From contig NZ_JAUSXC010000001.1 in assembly GCF_030823405.1 (NCBI RefSeq), forward strand, positions 1,657,001-1,721,000: DNA of 64,000 nucleotides, read 5' to 3'. Below are positions 1-7,898 of the stretch, piece after piece (within the stretch, counting starts at the first letter, position 1; every line of letters starts with the position of its first letter). The notes beneath the pieces were generated by a model. It had not been told where the DNA came from. It saw nothing but the letters and a program-made list of their open reading frames with translations, and did no database searches. The position numbers and the translations under genes are program-made. This DNA is from Chryseobacterium ginsenosidimutans (GTDB lineage: Bacteria; Bacteroidota; Bacteroidia; Flavobacteriales; Weeksellaceae).

Positions 1-34
1 AGAAGGCATTATTAACTATAAAGAAACAAATAAT

Positions 35-3000
35 ATGAATACAAACAACAATGCGTCACAGACGCTTTTCAGATTCGTGAGTTTAAGAAACCCACAACTT
101 ACAGAAACAAAAGAAAGAAACTTAGGATTTATTCACAGACCAAAAGGAGCAACAGGAATTTTCGATACGGCTGTTGCAGGAAAATCTTCACGAGCTTCAA
201 AACTAAGAGAGATGGTGAAAGTTGCCAGAAACTTCAGTAACGCCGGATTCGAAACAGAAAAGAAAATTGAAGAAGGAGCTTTCGGAAGACTTCTCAAAAT
301 CGGAAGACAAGTTTCTAGAAAAGAAGAGCTAGAAAATGATGATTGGTCTTATGTAAAAGATTATTACAATAGTCTTATTGATAACAATAAAGAGCTTACT
401 GCAGACGGAATCAAGATCTTTTCTACTCTTTGGAACAATTATATTTTCCAGATAGTTACTCAGGGAGATTTCTATGTGAAAGAGGCAATCAGCCATGTTT
501 TAATGGCAATCCATATCGGTTTTGCCCAAAATATGGATTTGACAGATCCGGAAATTGTAAAAGTAAATGGAGAAAAGCCATTGGAAAAAGCTTTAGATGG
601 TAAAATCGTACTGCCAAAGTTCTTATTCTCTGAAGATGGAGTTACCGCAGGATCTGTTTCTTCAAGAGCAGCTTCCGGAAGATCAGCCGATGTTCTTAGT
701 GCAAAAACAACCCAGAGACTGGAATCTGAAGCAAGATCATTATTGATTGCAAATAAAGCACTTCACAAGAAAGAAGCATTGGAAAAACTTACTGTCGAAC
801 TGGAAAAACTTCAAAAAAAGTATCATAAATCCAGTTATCAGACCTATCAGGATGAATATGCAAAATATCAGGAAGGAAACAGGGAGGCTTTGGAAGCCTA
901 TGAAAGAAAGCTTGCTGAAATTGAAAGTAAAATCACCGAAGAGACTTCAGAGGAAGAAAAAATTCGTCTTTACGAGGAATTAAGACAATATGAAGTTAAA
1001 CCTTTTGAGTTTTCATATAAAAATGAGATCAATTTGGGAGAATTAATGGAAAAACTTTCTCCGGAATCTTTTGATAATTTCATAAAACTTTTCGCAGAAT
1101 TTGACGAGGAAAGAGCATCTGAAGATGCCATAAAGGAAGGAATTCAGATTCTTTCTGACAATACGCTGAGAATTGGAAGCCAAACTATTGTTCTTGATGA
1201 CGAAGTGCAAACGTATTCCGATGCCTTAAACATTATTGGAAACAATATTTCTTCATCGATTCAGACAGCCATGCAGAATTCTCCGCTTGTACAGCAGCAA
1301 TATGTCAATATCGGAGGTGCTTCAGTTCCTGTTGTACAAAATACGGCAAGAACACCAATGGCATACAGTTTTTTTGGACACAGTTCTTTTGGAATCTTAG
1401 CAGCAGGAGGATTTGTTAATTTCTCTTTTGAGGTGGAAGATACTTCATGGAGTGTTGCCAATGCTAAAATCATTGCTACTACCGATACTGCAGGAAGTTT
1501 TGAAGAGAATTTCAGCAATATTCCGGTAGTAAACGATAAAATTACCTTGCCAACAAGCTTAATAAATAAATTCAGAACAAGTATTGCTTTCAGAATAGAA
1601 ATTATTTTTGATAATGGAAGTTTTGCTTATGCAGATCTTGGTCAGCAATATACAAAGGGAGATTTAAGTCTCACCGGAATGCTTACTCTGAAAAGAGCAG
1701 CAATTGAAAATCCGGAAGAACCTGAAACGGTAACAATCCAAAAACGTAAAAACTTTGGAATTAAAAGGCTTGGTGTTGCAGATTACCTGAAAGTGGTACA
1801 AAGTGTTCACGCCTATGTTCCGGGAGAAGTTTCCAATATTGAGAACGTCATGGCAAGTGAACTGAGACATAAATCTTCTGTTTCTAGAGATTATTCTGAA
1901 ATTACAGATACTACTTCTAAATCCGAAGAAACCGAGAAAATCTCTGATACGACCAAAACTTCCAGAACGGATATGCAGACGGAAGTTGCGAAAGAATTGG
2001 ATAAAGATCAAAGTATTACAGCACATACAAGATATAGTTATGGTGCGGGTAAAACGGTCTTTGAAATTGGTGCAGAATACGCCAATAATACAGCCCAGCA
2101 CGACAGTACAAGACAGGCAGTGATGAAATCTCAGGAGATTACGGAAAGAGCAATGGAAAGAGTTTTGACCAAAATTTCTGAAGAAAGAGTACAAAAAATC
2201 ATCAAGGAATATACCGAAACAAATGTTCATGAATTTGACAACAGAGGAAAGGTAACCAAGACTGATAATGCTGATGCAGCGCAGCCAAAACATATTACAG
2301 GTGTCTATAGATGGATCGATAAGAAGATGAAAAACCAGATTTACAACTATGGCATACGTACCATGTTTGAATTTATGGTTCCTGAACCTTCAAGACTGCA
2401 TCGTTTGGCAGTTGCTGTTTCCAAGGCTCAGGTGCTTACCGCTCCGGTAGATCCGAGAACAACTCCGGAAAGAGCATGGACAATGCCGGATCCAAAATCT
2501 GCAACGGTAGAACAAATCCAACATTGGGCACAGATTTATGGCGTTAATTTATCTGATCTTCCTCCAATTAACAAAACCGTTTCAGATACAAGATCCGGAG
2601 GTAATGATGGAGTTTTTGATTATTCGGTTCCTGCAAACTATGCCTGTTATTCATTCGATGGACGAGTGCATTACGAAAGATCTAAGGGATGGCATAATGC
2701 CAAAATTTGGGTATATCATCCTACCAACAGCAGTACGATTTATTATAACAGTAGCCCGGATGGACCCATCGGAGCTTCCGGATTTTCATTGGAAAATTCT
2801 GTGAAGATACCTTATAACGGGAATTATTTAAATTCTGTTTCTATAAACTTAAATCTTCATTGCAAGCTTTCAGATGCATTCATTCAAAACTGGAAAACAG
2901 AAAATTTTAATGCGATTATCAAAGCTTATGAAGCTGCCTATGTGAAATTCCAGGAAGAGCAGGCTCGATTAGATGAAGAGCAAAAAGCTAAAGAAGCAGA

Positions 3001-3730
3001 AGCTAAAGAAAGACAAGGTAACTTCTACCGTTATATGGAGCATGATACCTTGAAGCACAACTGTATCGCCTATCTGTTGCAGGATTATCTTACTACGCTT
3101 GGACAGGAAACCACAAACGCATTGAATGATAACACCAAAATGGATAATTTCCAAGTGTATCTGAATGACAATCTTGATCAGTATGCTGCTTTGGCGAAGT
3201 TCATGGAACAGGCGTTTGAATGGGAAATCATGGATTATACATTCTACCCTTACTATTGGGCAAACCGTAAAAGCTGGCAGGAATTCTACCTTACCGAAAG
3301 CATGGATCCTCTTTTCAGAAGTTTCCTTCAGGCAGGTATGGCAAGAATTATCGTTACCGTAAAACCGGGATTTGAAGCAGCCGTACAGTTCTTCCTTGAA
3401 ACAGGGATTATCTGGAATGGTGGTGCTGTTCCTGTAATCGGAGATCCAATGTATATGTCTATTGTGGACGAAATGAGACAGCCGACAGGAAAGCCTCAAG
3501 GAAAATACTGGATCACGAGAGTTCCTACGACACTTACCATTCTTCAGGCATCTTCTACAGGATTACCTGTGGAGCATCCGCTTCCGATCTTCCCGGAAGA
3601 TGATCCGAAGAACTGTGAAAACCCTAAAGAACTTGAGTTTGAAACAAGTTTCTCTTTGGATGAAGAGGCACAATTGGCTCATAGTGACGGACCGACAACA
3701 TTGCCAAGTACAATTATAAAACCTGTATAA
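35..3730 (+). CDS. Large coiled-coil protein of unknown function
   Basis: The protein has 1231 aa with no signal peptide or membrane segment, so it is probably cytoplasmic or released by a non-Sec route. Visible parts are a Lys/Glu-rich coiled coil at about residues 230-325, a beta-rich stretch around 430-560, a conserved-looking block near 578-615 (GVADYLKVVQSVHAYVPGEV, then NIENVM), a Ser/Thr/Glu-rich helical stretch to about 760, a second beta-rich part at 864-938, a short coiled coil at 965-1000, and a C-terminal block near 1092-1138 with MARIIVTVKPGFE. I do not recognise a named domain. It heads a co-directional group with the next three genes, and a hairpin terminator follows it. A structural or scaffold role is a guess. 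Confidence 0.85.
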   Translation: MNTNNNASQTLFRFVSLRNPQLTETKERNLGFIHRPKGATGIFDTAVAGKSSRASKLREMVKVARNFSNAGFETEKKIEEGAFGRLLKIGRQVSRKEELENDDWSYVKDYYNSLIDNNKELTADGIKIFSTLWNNYIFQIVTQGDFYVKEAISHVLMAIHIGFAQNMDLTDPEIVKVNGEKPLEKALDGKIVLPKFLFSEDGVTAGSVSSRAASGRSADVLSAKTTQRLESEARSLLIANKALHKKEALEKLTVELEKLQKKYHKSSYQTYQDEYAKYQEGNREALEAYERKLAEIESKITEETSEEEKIRLYEELRQYEVKPFEFSYKNEINLGELMEKLSPESFDNFIKLFAEFDEERASEDAIKEGIQILSDNTLRIGSQTIVLDDEVQTYSDALNIIGNNISSSIQTAMQNSPLVQQQYVNIGGASVPVVQNTARTPMAYSFFGHSSFGILAAGGFVNFSFEVEDTSWSVANAKIIATTDTAGSFEENFSNIPVVNDKITLPTSLINKFRTSIAFRIEIIFDNGSFAYADLGQQYTKGDLSLTGMLTLKRAAIENPEEPETVTIQKRKNFGIKRLGVADYLKVVQSVHAYVPGEVSNIENVMASELRHKSSVSRDYSEITDTTSKSEETEKISDTTKTSRTDMQTEVAKELDKDQSITAHTRYSYGAGKTVFEIGAEYANNTAQHDSTRQAVMKSQEITERAMERVLTKISEERVQKIIKEYTETNVHEFDNRGKVTKTDNADAAQPKHITGVYRWIDKKMKNQIYNYGIRTMFEFMVPEPSRLHRLAVAVSKAQVLTAPVDPRTTPERAWTMPDPKSATVEQIQHWAQIYGVNLSDLPPINKTVSDTRSGGNDGVFDYSVPANYACYSFDGRVHYERSKGWHNAKIWVYHPTNSSTIYYNSSPDGPIGASGFSLENSVKIPYNGNYLNSVSINLNLHCKLSDAFIQNWKTENFNAIIKAYEAAYVKFQEEQARLDEEQKAKEAEAKERQGNFYRYMEHDTLKHNCIAYLLQDYLTTLGQETTNALNDNTKMDNFQVYLNDNLDQYAALAKFMEQAFEWEIMDYTFYPYYWANRKSWQEFYLTESMDPLFRSFLQAGMARIIVTVKPGFEAAVQFFLETGIIWNGGAVPVIGDPMYMSIVDEMRQPTGKPQGKYWITRVPTTLTILQASSTGLPVEHPLPIFPEDDPKNCENPKELEFETSFSLDEEAQLAHSDGPTTLPSTIIKPV

Positions 3731-3750
3731 CGACATAAAACTTTGTTTTG

Positions 3751-3783
3751 AAAGTGGTGGGAAACCACCGCTTTCTTTTTTAT
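3751..3783 (+). terminator. Rho-independent terminator or attenuator
   Basis: The hairpin AAAGTGGTGG-GAAA-CCACCGCTTT is followed by a T-run. It lies between the 1231-aa gene and the next co-directional gene 20 bases on, so it may lower rather than abolish downstream transcription. Confidence 0.7.
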
Positions 3784-3803
3784 TAACGTTTAAAATTAAC
3801 AAA

Positions 3804-5105
3804 ATGAAAACAGGAAATATAGGAATAAGAAACCTTGCCGATATTGGTGTTGCAGATATTGATGTGTATGGAACAAAAAAGATAAACTATAGTAGCTCAC
3901 AATTCATGGGAAATTACGTAAAGACAAAAGATATTTTCATCTATAAAATGATAGATCCTAATGTGCTGGCAAGTAATAAAGAAGTACTAAAAATACTATT
4001 TTACAAGACCTTGGGAGTAGCAGATGATGACAAAAAAATGTTGGATGTGGATACCATTTCCGGATGGATTACTTATAAAAACCACGAATATCTTACAAGA
4101 GAGTGGCATAGCGGAGCAGGCTATACCAGCGAAAAAATAGATGAAATCGCTCAAAAATTTTTCTCAAAACTAATGGAGACTAATCTTAATTATACAAAAA
4201 ATAACCCCTCTGTTCCCATTTTATTTCAATCGATTCCGAAACTACTGGAAATAGTGCCTTCTTATGAAGGCAAAACGCAACCCACTCGATGGATTGCACG
4301 ATATAATGTGTATATGGATTATACAGAAAGAGAGCGCAATGTAATTGTTCCCGTTAAAGACAGTCTGATAGAATTTGTAATAGACGGTTATGGAGCTATT
4401 AACGCGATTCTGATGAGATGGAGACCCATTGAACGAAAAACCAAGGTAAAATTAAAACTAGACAAAGAAGTAGAACAGAAACAAAAAGAATATATCTCTG
4501 GTTTTATACAGAAAAACGAAATGGGAGCCAATCTATTCTTCAATTTATCAGATTTGGTGTGTAATGTTTATAAGCCCGAAGAGGAAGGCCATCATCATGA
4601 TTCGGAAGAAGAAGAAACGACAACAATAGAATATTATCTTGGAGGCAGCAATACATTCCAAAGTCATATTACTCCCTTTCTCATTCATCAAAGTGGACAC
4701 CATGCCGAAAAAATAGAAATTATTGATTCTTGCTTAAATATCAGCTTCAACATTACTTCATCAGAGCAAGAAACTACGGTACAAGCGGTAGTAAACGATT
4801 CAGAAGAAAACGGATCCTATTCCTACTCATGGGATGCATGGGAACTTTCTAATCCCGAAAACCATATTAGTTTAGGAAGCGGGAACTCCTGTTCGCTGAA
4901 AGGAGGCGTATTTCAGATATTGGTCATGGTGAAAAATAATGCTACAGGACAGATAGAACAGCATCAGGAACACGTATACTCTACAGAACCTATGGAGCAA
5001 CAGTTTGAAATACAAGAACGCTGGGACACTTGGGGCTGTACAGATCCTACTGCACTAAACTATAACCCAGATGCCAACTGCGATGACGGCAGTTGTACTT
5101 ATTAA
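3804..5105 (+). CDS. Hypothetical protein with C-terminal GCTDPTALNYNP motif
   Basis: The protein has 433 aa and no signal peptide. The first 240 residues form a globular part I cannot assign (it includes WIARYNVYMDYTERERNV and DGYGAINAILMRWRP). A His/Asp/Glu-rich linker (HHHDSEEEE) lies near residue 265. The C-terminus from about residue 411 carries the motif GCTDPTALNYNPDANCDDGS. Such Asp/Asn/Cys-rich units are common in Bacteroidetes extracellular proteins, where they look like calcium-binding repeats; here there is a single copy at the very end. Only 18 bases separate it from the next gene, so the two are probably co-transcribed. Function unknown. Confidence 0.8.
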   Translation: MKTGNIGIRNLADIGVADIDVYGTKKINYSSSQFMGNYVKTKDIFIYKMIDPNVLASNKEVLKILFYKTLGVADDDKKMLDVDTISGWITYKNHEYLTREWHSGAGYTSEKIDEIAQKFFSKLMETNLNYTKNNPSVPILFQSIPKLLEIVPSYEGKTQPTRWIARYNVYMDYTERERNVIVPVKDSLIEFVIDGYGAINAILMRWRPIERKTKVKLKLDKEVEQKQKEYISGFIQKNEMGANLFFNLSDLVCNVYKPEEEGHHHDSEEEETTTIEYYLGGSNTFQSHITPFLIHQSGHHAEKIEIIDSCLNISFNITSSEQETTVQAVVNDSEENGSYSYSWDAWELSNPENHISLGSGNSCSLKGGVFQILVMVKNNATGQIEQHQEHVYSTEPMEQQFEIQERWDTWGCTDPTALNYNPDANCDDGSCTY

Positions 5106-5123
5106 TCTTTACAATTTATTACA

Positions 5124-6626
5124 ATGAAAGAGCCAAAAAGAAGAACAAGCTATATAAGACAAGTCAAAAAAAAGACCGCAAAAGTAACCATTTGGGAATA
5201 CGATTATGATGGGTACGAAACAGCAGGAGAAGTATACTACGAAACACAAAACCAACAGCCCAAAGTAAAAGTAGGCAAAGGTTTTGTGCCACACGGTGGT
5301 ATTGTTTTGAGAAACATACACAACTACGGATACCGTATGGCGTATGATATAGGCGTGGTAGGCATCTACGTTTTCCCGGGGCCAAAAGCCAAAGAAAACG
5401 GTTTTACCAAACCTAAATTTTTAATATTAGGACCACCGGAATTTGTACAGGTAGACAGCAAAACCTATAAGCCGCTGGATCCCAATAAAGAGTTTGACCC
5501 CAAAGTAGAAAAAATAACCAATATGGACGGGATAGACGCCAATATGGCGGTGTATAATGCCGATAGAGTAGATGAGTTGAGAGCTACGTATTGTTCTACC
5601 TACGAGCTGTTTGGTGCAGGAAGCGGTTATCTGTTTGTAACCCAAAAGTTTATTATGACCAAATACAGCGACAAACCTGCACACGAACCTTCAGGAGGAT
5701 TGAAAGCTGCAAGATTCTTCCCTATTACACAGCTGATGTACAATGTGCCGCAAAACAGCCCAGACAAAATAGAAGACTATGTAGAATCTTTTAGGGTAGA
5801 TTACCGCTTGTATATTAATTTGGATACGTATGCAAAAAAAGAGGAAATTATTATGTATTCGTCTGAAGATACTCCAGGAGTGAAAGCAAAAATTAATTCA
5901 AGATCCGCTAAAACAAAAGATAGAATAAGTAATGCCGCAGGTTTTTTTAAAGATGAAGACGAACTAGAGCTAGGTGATATATCGGGAGGGGTTGCCGATA
6001 TGATTTTTAGTTCTTCTGAAAAACCACTGGTATCAGAAATAGTTACTGAAGGACTAAACCCGTACAGTAAAAACCTGAAGTGGGATAATATCCACTGGTG
6101 GGGAATGGGAAAAGATGGTGTTTTAGGTTCTACACCTGGTTCCTTTCATGCAGTACACATCCATTGGAAATGGGCTAAAGGAATGCAAAGTGGTGGATGG
6201 AAAAAACCAAAACATTCAGGGGAAGCACAATTTGCTGGGAAAGGAAATAATGGAGCATTAGTAGATTCTGCTATTAAAAATCAGATTTTGCGCTTGGCAG
6301 TAGTAAAAAATAAAGGATTGCCACAGAACCATGATGAGCATAGAAGTCCCAAATTCAAAGATTTCTTTATGAAATTAAGAGAAAACAAACCACCTGAACC
6401 TTTAAAAAATGGAGAAGATATTGTGTTGTATTATAGTTCGGAAGTGAAACTAAAAGATTGTAAAAAAAATGCACAAAAAGGAATAAATTGTTCTATTTTT
6501 GTTCATGGTTTGTTTTTCGCCCATGAAGTAGAAAGAGAAGCAATGACTACCGGAGCAACCGATAATTTTTATGTGAATCCTAAAACACCAAATAATAAAA
6601 TATGGGAACGATATCCTCAAAAATAA
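5124..6626 (+). CDS. Hypothetical protein with HxHW and HGxxFAHE motifs
   Basis: The protein has 500 aa with no signal peptide or membrane helix. The N-terminal half includes GGIVLRNIHNYGYRMAYDIG and GVYNADR-like segments and looks globular. The C-terminal half has two His-rich signatures that could form a metal site: FHAVHIHWKWA near residues 342-352 and FVHGLFFAHE near 459-468. I do not know the family. Its last 25 bases overlap the start of the next gene, so translation may be coupled. A decayed copy of residues about 371-425 lies downstream at 7228-7409, so this C-terminal part has been duplicated in the past. Confidence 0.8.
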   Translation: MKEPKRRTSYIRQVKKKTAKVTIWEYDYDGYETAGEVYYETQNQQPKVKVGKGFVPHGGIVLRNIHNYGYRMAYDIGVVGIYVFPGPKAKENGFTKPKFLILGPPEFVQVDSKTYKPLDPNKEFDPKVEKITNMDGIDANMAVYNADRVDELRATYCSTYELFGAGSGYLFVTQKFIMTKYSDKPAHEPSGGLKAARFFPITQLMYNVPQNSPDKIEDYVESFRVDYRLYINLDTYAKKEEIIMYSSEDTPGVKAKINSRSAKTKDRISNAAGFFKDEDELELGDISGGVADMIFSSSEKPLVSEIVTEGLNPYSKNLKWDNIHWWGMGKDGVLGSTPGSFHAVHIHWKWAKGMQSGGWKKPKHSGEAQFAGKGNNGALVDSAIKNQILRLAVVKNKGLPQNHDEHRSPKFKDFFMKLRENKPPEPLKNGEDIVLYYSSEVKLKDCKKNAQKGINCSIFVHGLFFAHEVEREAMTTGATDNFYVNPKTPNNKIWERYPQK

Positions 6627-7168
6627 TAGGTAAAGCTTTTTTAATTTTATTAAGTACTTTTTTTTTAATTTTAGTTTCATATTTAACAACATCATCTGAA
6701 AAGATAAATAATTTTCTTAATGAGAAAAATATTGCAGAGATACTATATTACATTATAATATCTACAATGTGTATAATAAGTTATACTTTTAATAACAAAA
6801 TGATAAAAATTATTGACAGATATTTATTTATTTATTTATTTACTTATTTACTTATTATTATTTTATCTTTAGAAATATTATACTATTTCAGTGTTTTTGT
6901 TTTCCTCATTTTGTTTATATATATTGTGTTTATTAAATTAAAAGGCTCTTTCAATTTAAAGTATGTTATAATAGCTAATATTTTTACGCTCGCAATTTCC
7001 GTTTTAATGTTAGTACAAACTCTTAATGATACTAGATTTGATAAAATTTATCCAATAGCTGTTGTATCATTATTGGCTTTTTCTTACTTTGGAATTTTTC
7101 ATTTTCTTTTGGTGTTATTGAATATAAAAACATTATCTAAAATAGAAGAAGAAAAACAAATACAATAG
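6602..7168 (+). CDS. Small polytopic membrane protein
   Basis: The protein has 188 aa, nearly all hydrophobic, with about five or six predicted membrane helices and a charged KIEEEKQIQ tail. It is much richer in A+T than the three genes before it, with many TTA/ATT codons. That fits either the bias of a membrane protein or separate acquisition. The start overlaps the 3' end of the preceding gene in another frame. A strong terminator follows 22 bases after its stop. The arrangement recalls a toxin or effector with an overlapping membrane immunity partner, but nothing in the sequence proves that. No named family recognised. Confidence 0.7.
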   Translation: MGTISSKIIGKAFLILLSTFFLILVSYLTTSSEKINNFLNEKNIAEILYYIIISTMCIISYTFNNKMIKIIDRYLFIYLFTYLLIIILSLEILYYFSVFVFLILFIYIVFIKLKGSFNLKYVIIANIFTLAISVLMLVQTLNDTRFDKIYPIAVVSLLAFSYFGIFHFLLVLLNIKTLSKIEEEKQIQ

Positions 7169-7190
7169 ATTTTCTAAATCAAAGCAAAAG

Positions 7191-7222
7191 AGGCTGTCCA
7201 AAAAGTTTTGGCAGCCTTTTTT
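7191..7222 (+). terminator. Rho-independent terminator
   Basis: AGGCTGTCCAAAA pairs with TTTTGGCAGCCT across a 2-base spacer and is followed by T6. It closes the 35-7168 gene group. Confidence 0.85.
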
Positions 7223-7227
7223 ATGTA

Positions 7228-7409
7228 GGAAAAGGAAATAATAGAGCATTAGTAGATCCTGCTATTAAAAATCAGATTTTGCACTTAGCAATAGTAAAAA
7301 ATAAAGGATTGCCACAGAACGTGATGAGAATAGAAGTCCCAATTTCAAAGATTTTTTTATGAAACTAAGAGGAAACAAACCACCTGAATGGATATACCAA
7401 AAAGATTAA
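7228..7409 (+). pseudogene. Decayed partial copy of the 500-aa protein gene
   Basis: Bases 7228-7388 align with 6237-6398 of the upstream gene. By eye about 150 of 162 columns are identical, with 11 substitutions and one deleted base (CAT to GT near 7321) that breaks the frame. After PPE the copy continues with codons for WIYQKD and a stop, resembling the WERYPQK terminus of the intact gene, so the section in between has been lost. There is no start codon in frame. This is a fossil of a second C-terminal cassette sitting just after the terminator. Confidence 0.85.
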
Positions 7410-7485
7410 TATGCTCAGGTAACCGAAAAATGCACCTTCAATTTGAGAGAATTTGTTTTATTTTGATATAGTTATCAAAAAAATA

Positions 7486-7515
7486 ACCCCTCAAATTGTA
7501 CAATTTGAGAGGTCT
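7486..7515 (-). terminator. Terminator of the distal tRNA-Phe
   Basis: The perfect palindrome CTCAAATTGTACAATTTGAG is followed on the minus strand by GGGTTATTTTTTT. It lies just downstream of the tRNA at 7540-7612. Confidence 0.75.
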
Positions 7516-7539
7516 TGTTAGAAATTGTTTAATTTCCAG

Positions 7540-7612
7540 TGGTTTCTCCAGGAATCGAACCAGGGACACATGGATTTTCAATCCATTGCTCTACCAACTG
7601 AGCTAAGAAACC
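7540..7612 (-). tRNA. tRNA-Phe (GAA)
   Basis: On the minus strand the 73-nt gene begins GGTTTCTTAGCTCAGTTGG. It has anticodon GAA in the loop of the ATGGATT...AATCCAT stem, the T-arm GGTTCGATTCC, and ends AGAAACC plus discriminator A. The CCA tail is not encoded. The sequence is identical to the copy at 7729-7801. Confidence 0.97.
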
Positions 7613-7643
7613 ATTTAATTTTTACTTCTTTTTTGAAGTGGTG

Positions 7644-7674
7644 CAAAAGTAATAATAATTATTAAATCCTGCAA
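7644..7674 (-). promoter_or_regulatory. Promoter of tRNA-Phe copy at 7540-7612
   Basis: On the minus strand a TTG element is followed after 20 bases by the -7 box TACTTTTG, matching the Bacteroidetes TTG / TAnnTTTG consensus. It lies 31 bases before the tRNA. Confidence 0.75.
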
Positions 7675-7697
7675 TTTATTTTAAAACATTTTGAAAA

Positions 7698-7725
7698 GAA
7701 AACCACCTTTTTACAGGTGGTTTTT
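7698..7725 (-). terminator. Terminator between the two tRNA-Phe genes
   Basis: AAAACCACCT pairs with AGGTGGTTTT. The minus-strand product ends in a GGTGGTTTTCTTTTC tract. The two tRNAs are therefore likely separate transcripts. Confidence 0.7.
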
Positions 7726-7728
7726 AAG

Positions 7729-7801
7729 TGGTTTCTCCAGGAATCGAACCAGGGACACATGGATTTTCAATCCATTGCTCTACCAACTGAGCTAAGAAAC
7801 C
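7729..7801 (-). tRNA. tRNA-Phe (GAA), second copy
   Basis: This is a 73-nt gene identical to the copy at 7540-7612, with anticodon GAA and CCA not encoded. The upstream promoters of the two copies also resemble each other, so the pair probably arose by tandem duplication of the whole transcription unit. Confidence 0.97.
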
Positions 7802-7832
7802 ATTCTTTTTACTTTGTAGTTTTAAAGTGATG

Positions 7833-7863
7833 CAAAAGTAGTAAGTTTTAATATATGAAGCAA
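7833..7863 (-). promoter_or_regulatory. Promoter of tRNA-Phe copy at 7729-7801
   Basis: On the minus strand TTG, 20 bases, then -7 box TACTTTTG. Spacing and box are the same as for the other tRNA copy. Confidence 0.75.
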
Positions 7864-7898
7864 GTATTAACAATACTTTTTTAAACAAAACTTAAAAC

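Noticed and set aside
1664..2293. 209-codon open frame antisense to the 1231-aa gene
   Set aside because: It lies wholly inside a well-supported gene and encodes Phe/Cys/Arg-rich low-quality sequence, as expected of an antisense shadow.
2969..3499. 176-codon antisense frame in the same gene
   Set aside because: Fully covered by the sense gene, with no promoter or family resemblance.
7540..7801. tRNA-Phe pair as att sites flanking an integrated element
   Set aside because: The repeats are complete tRNA genes with promoters and only about 116 bases between them; no integrase is present.
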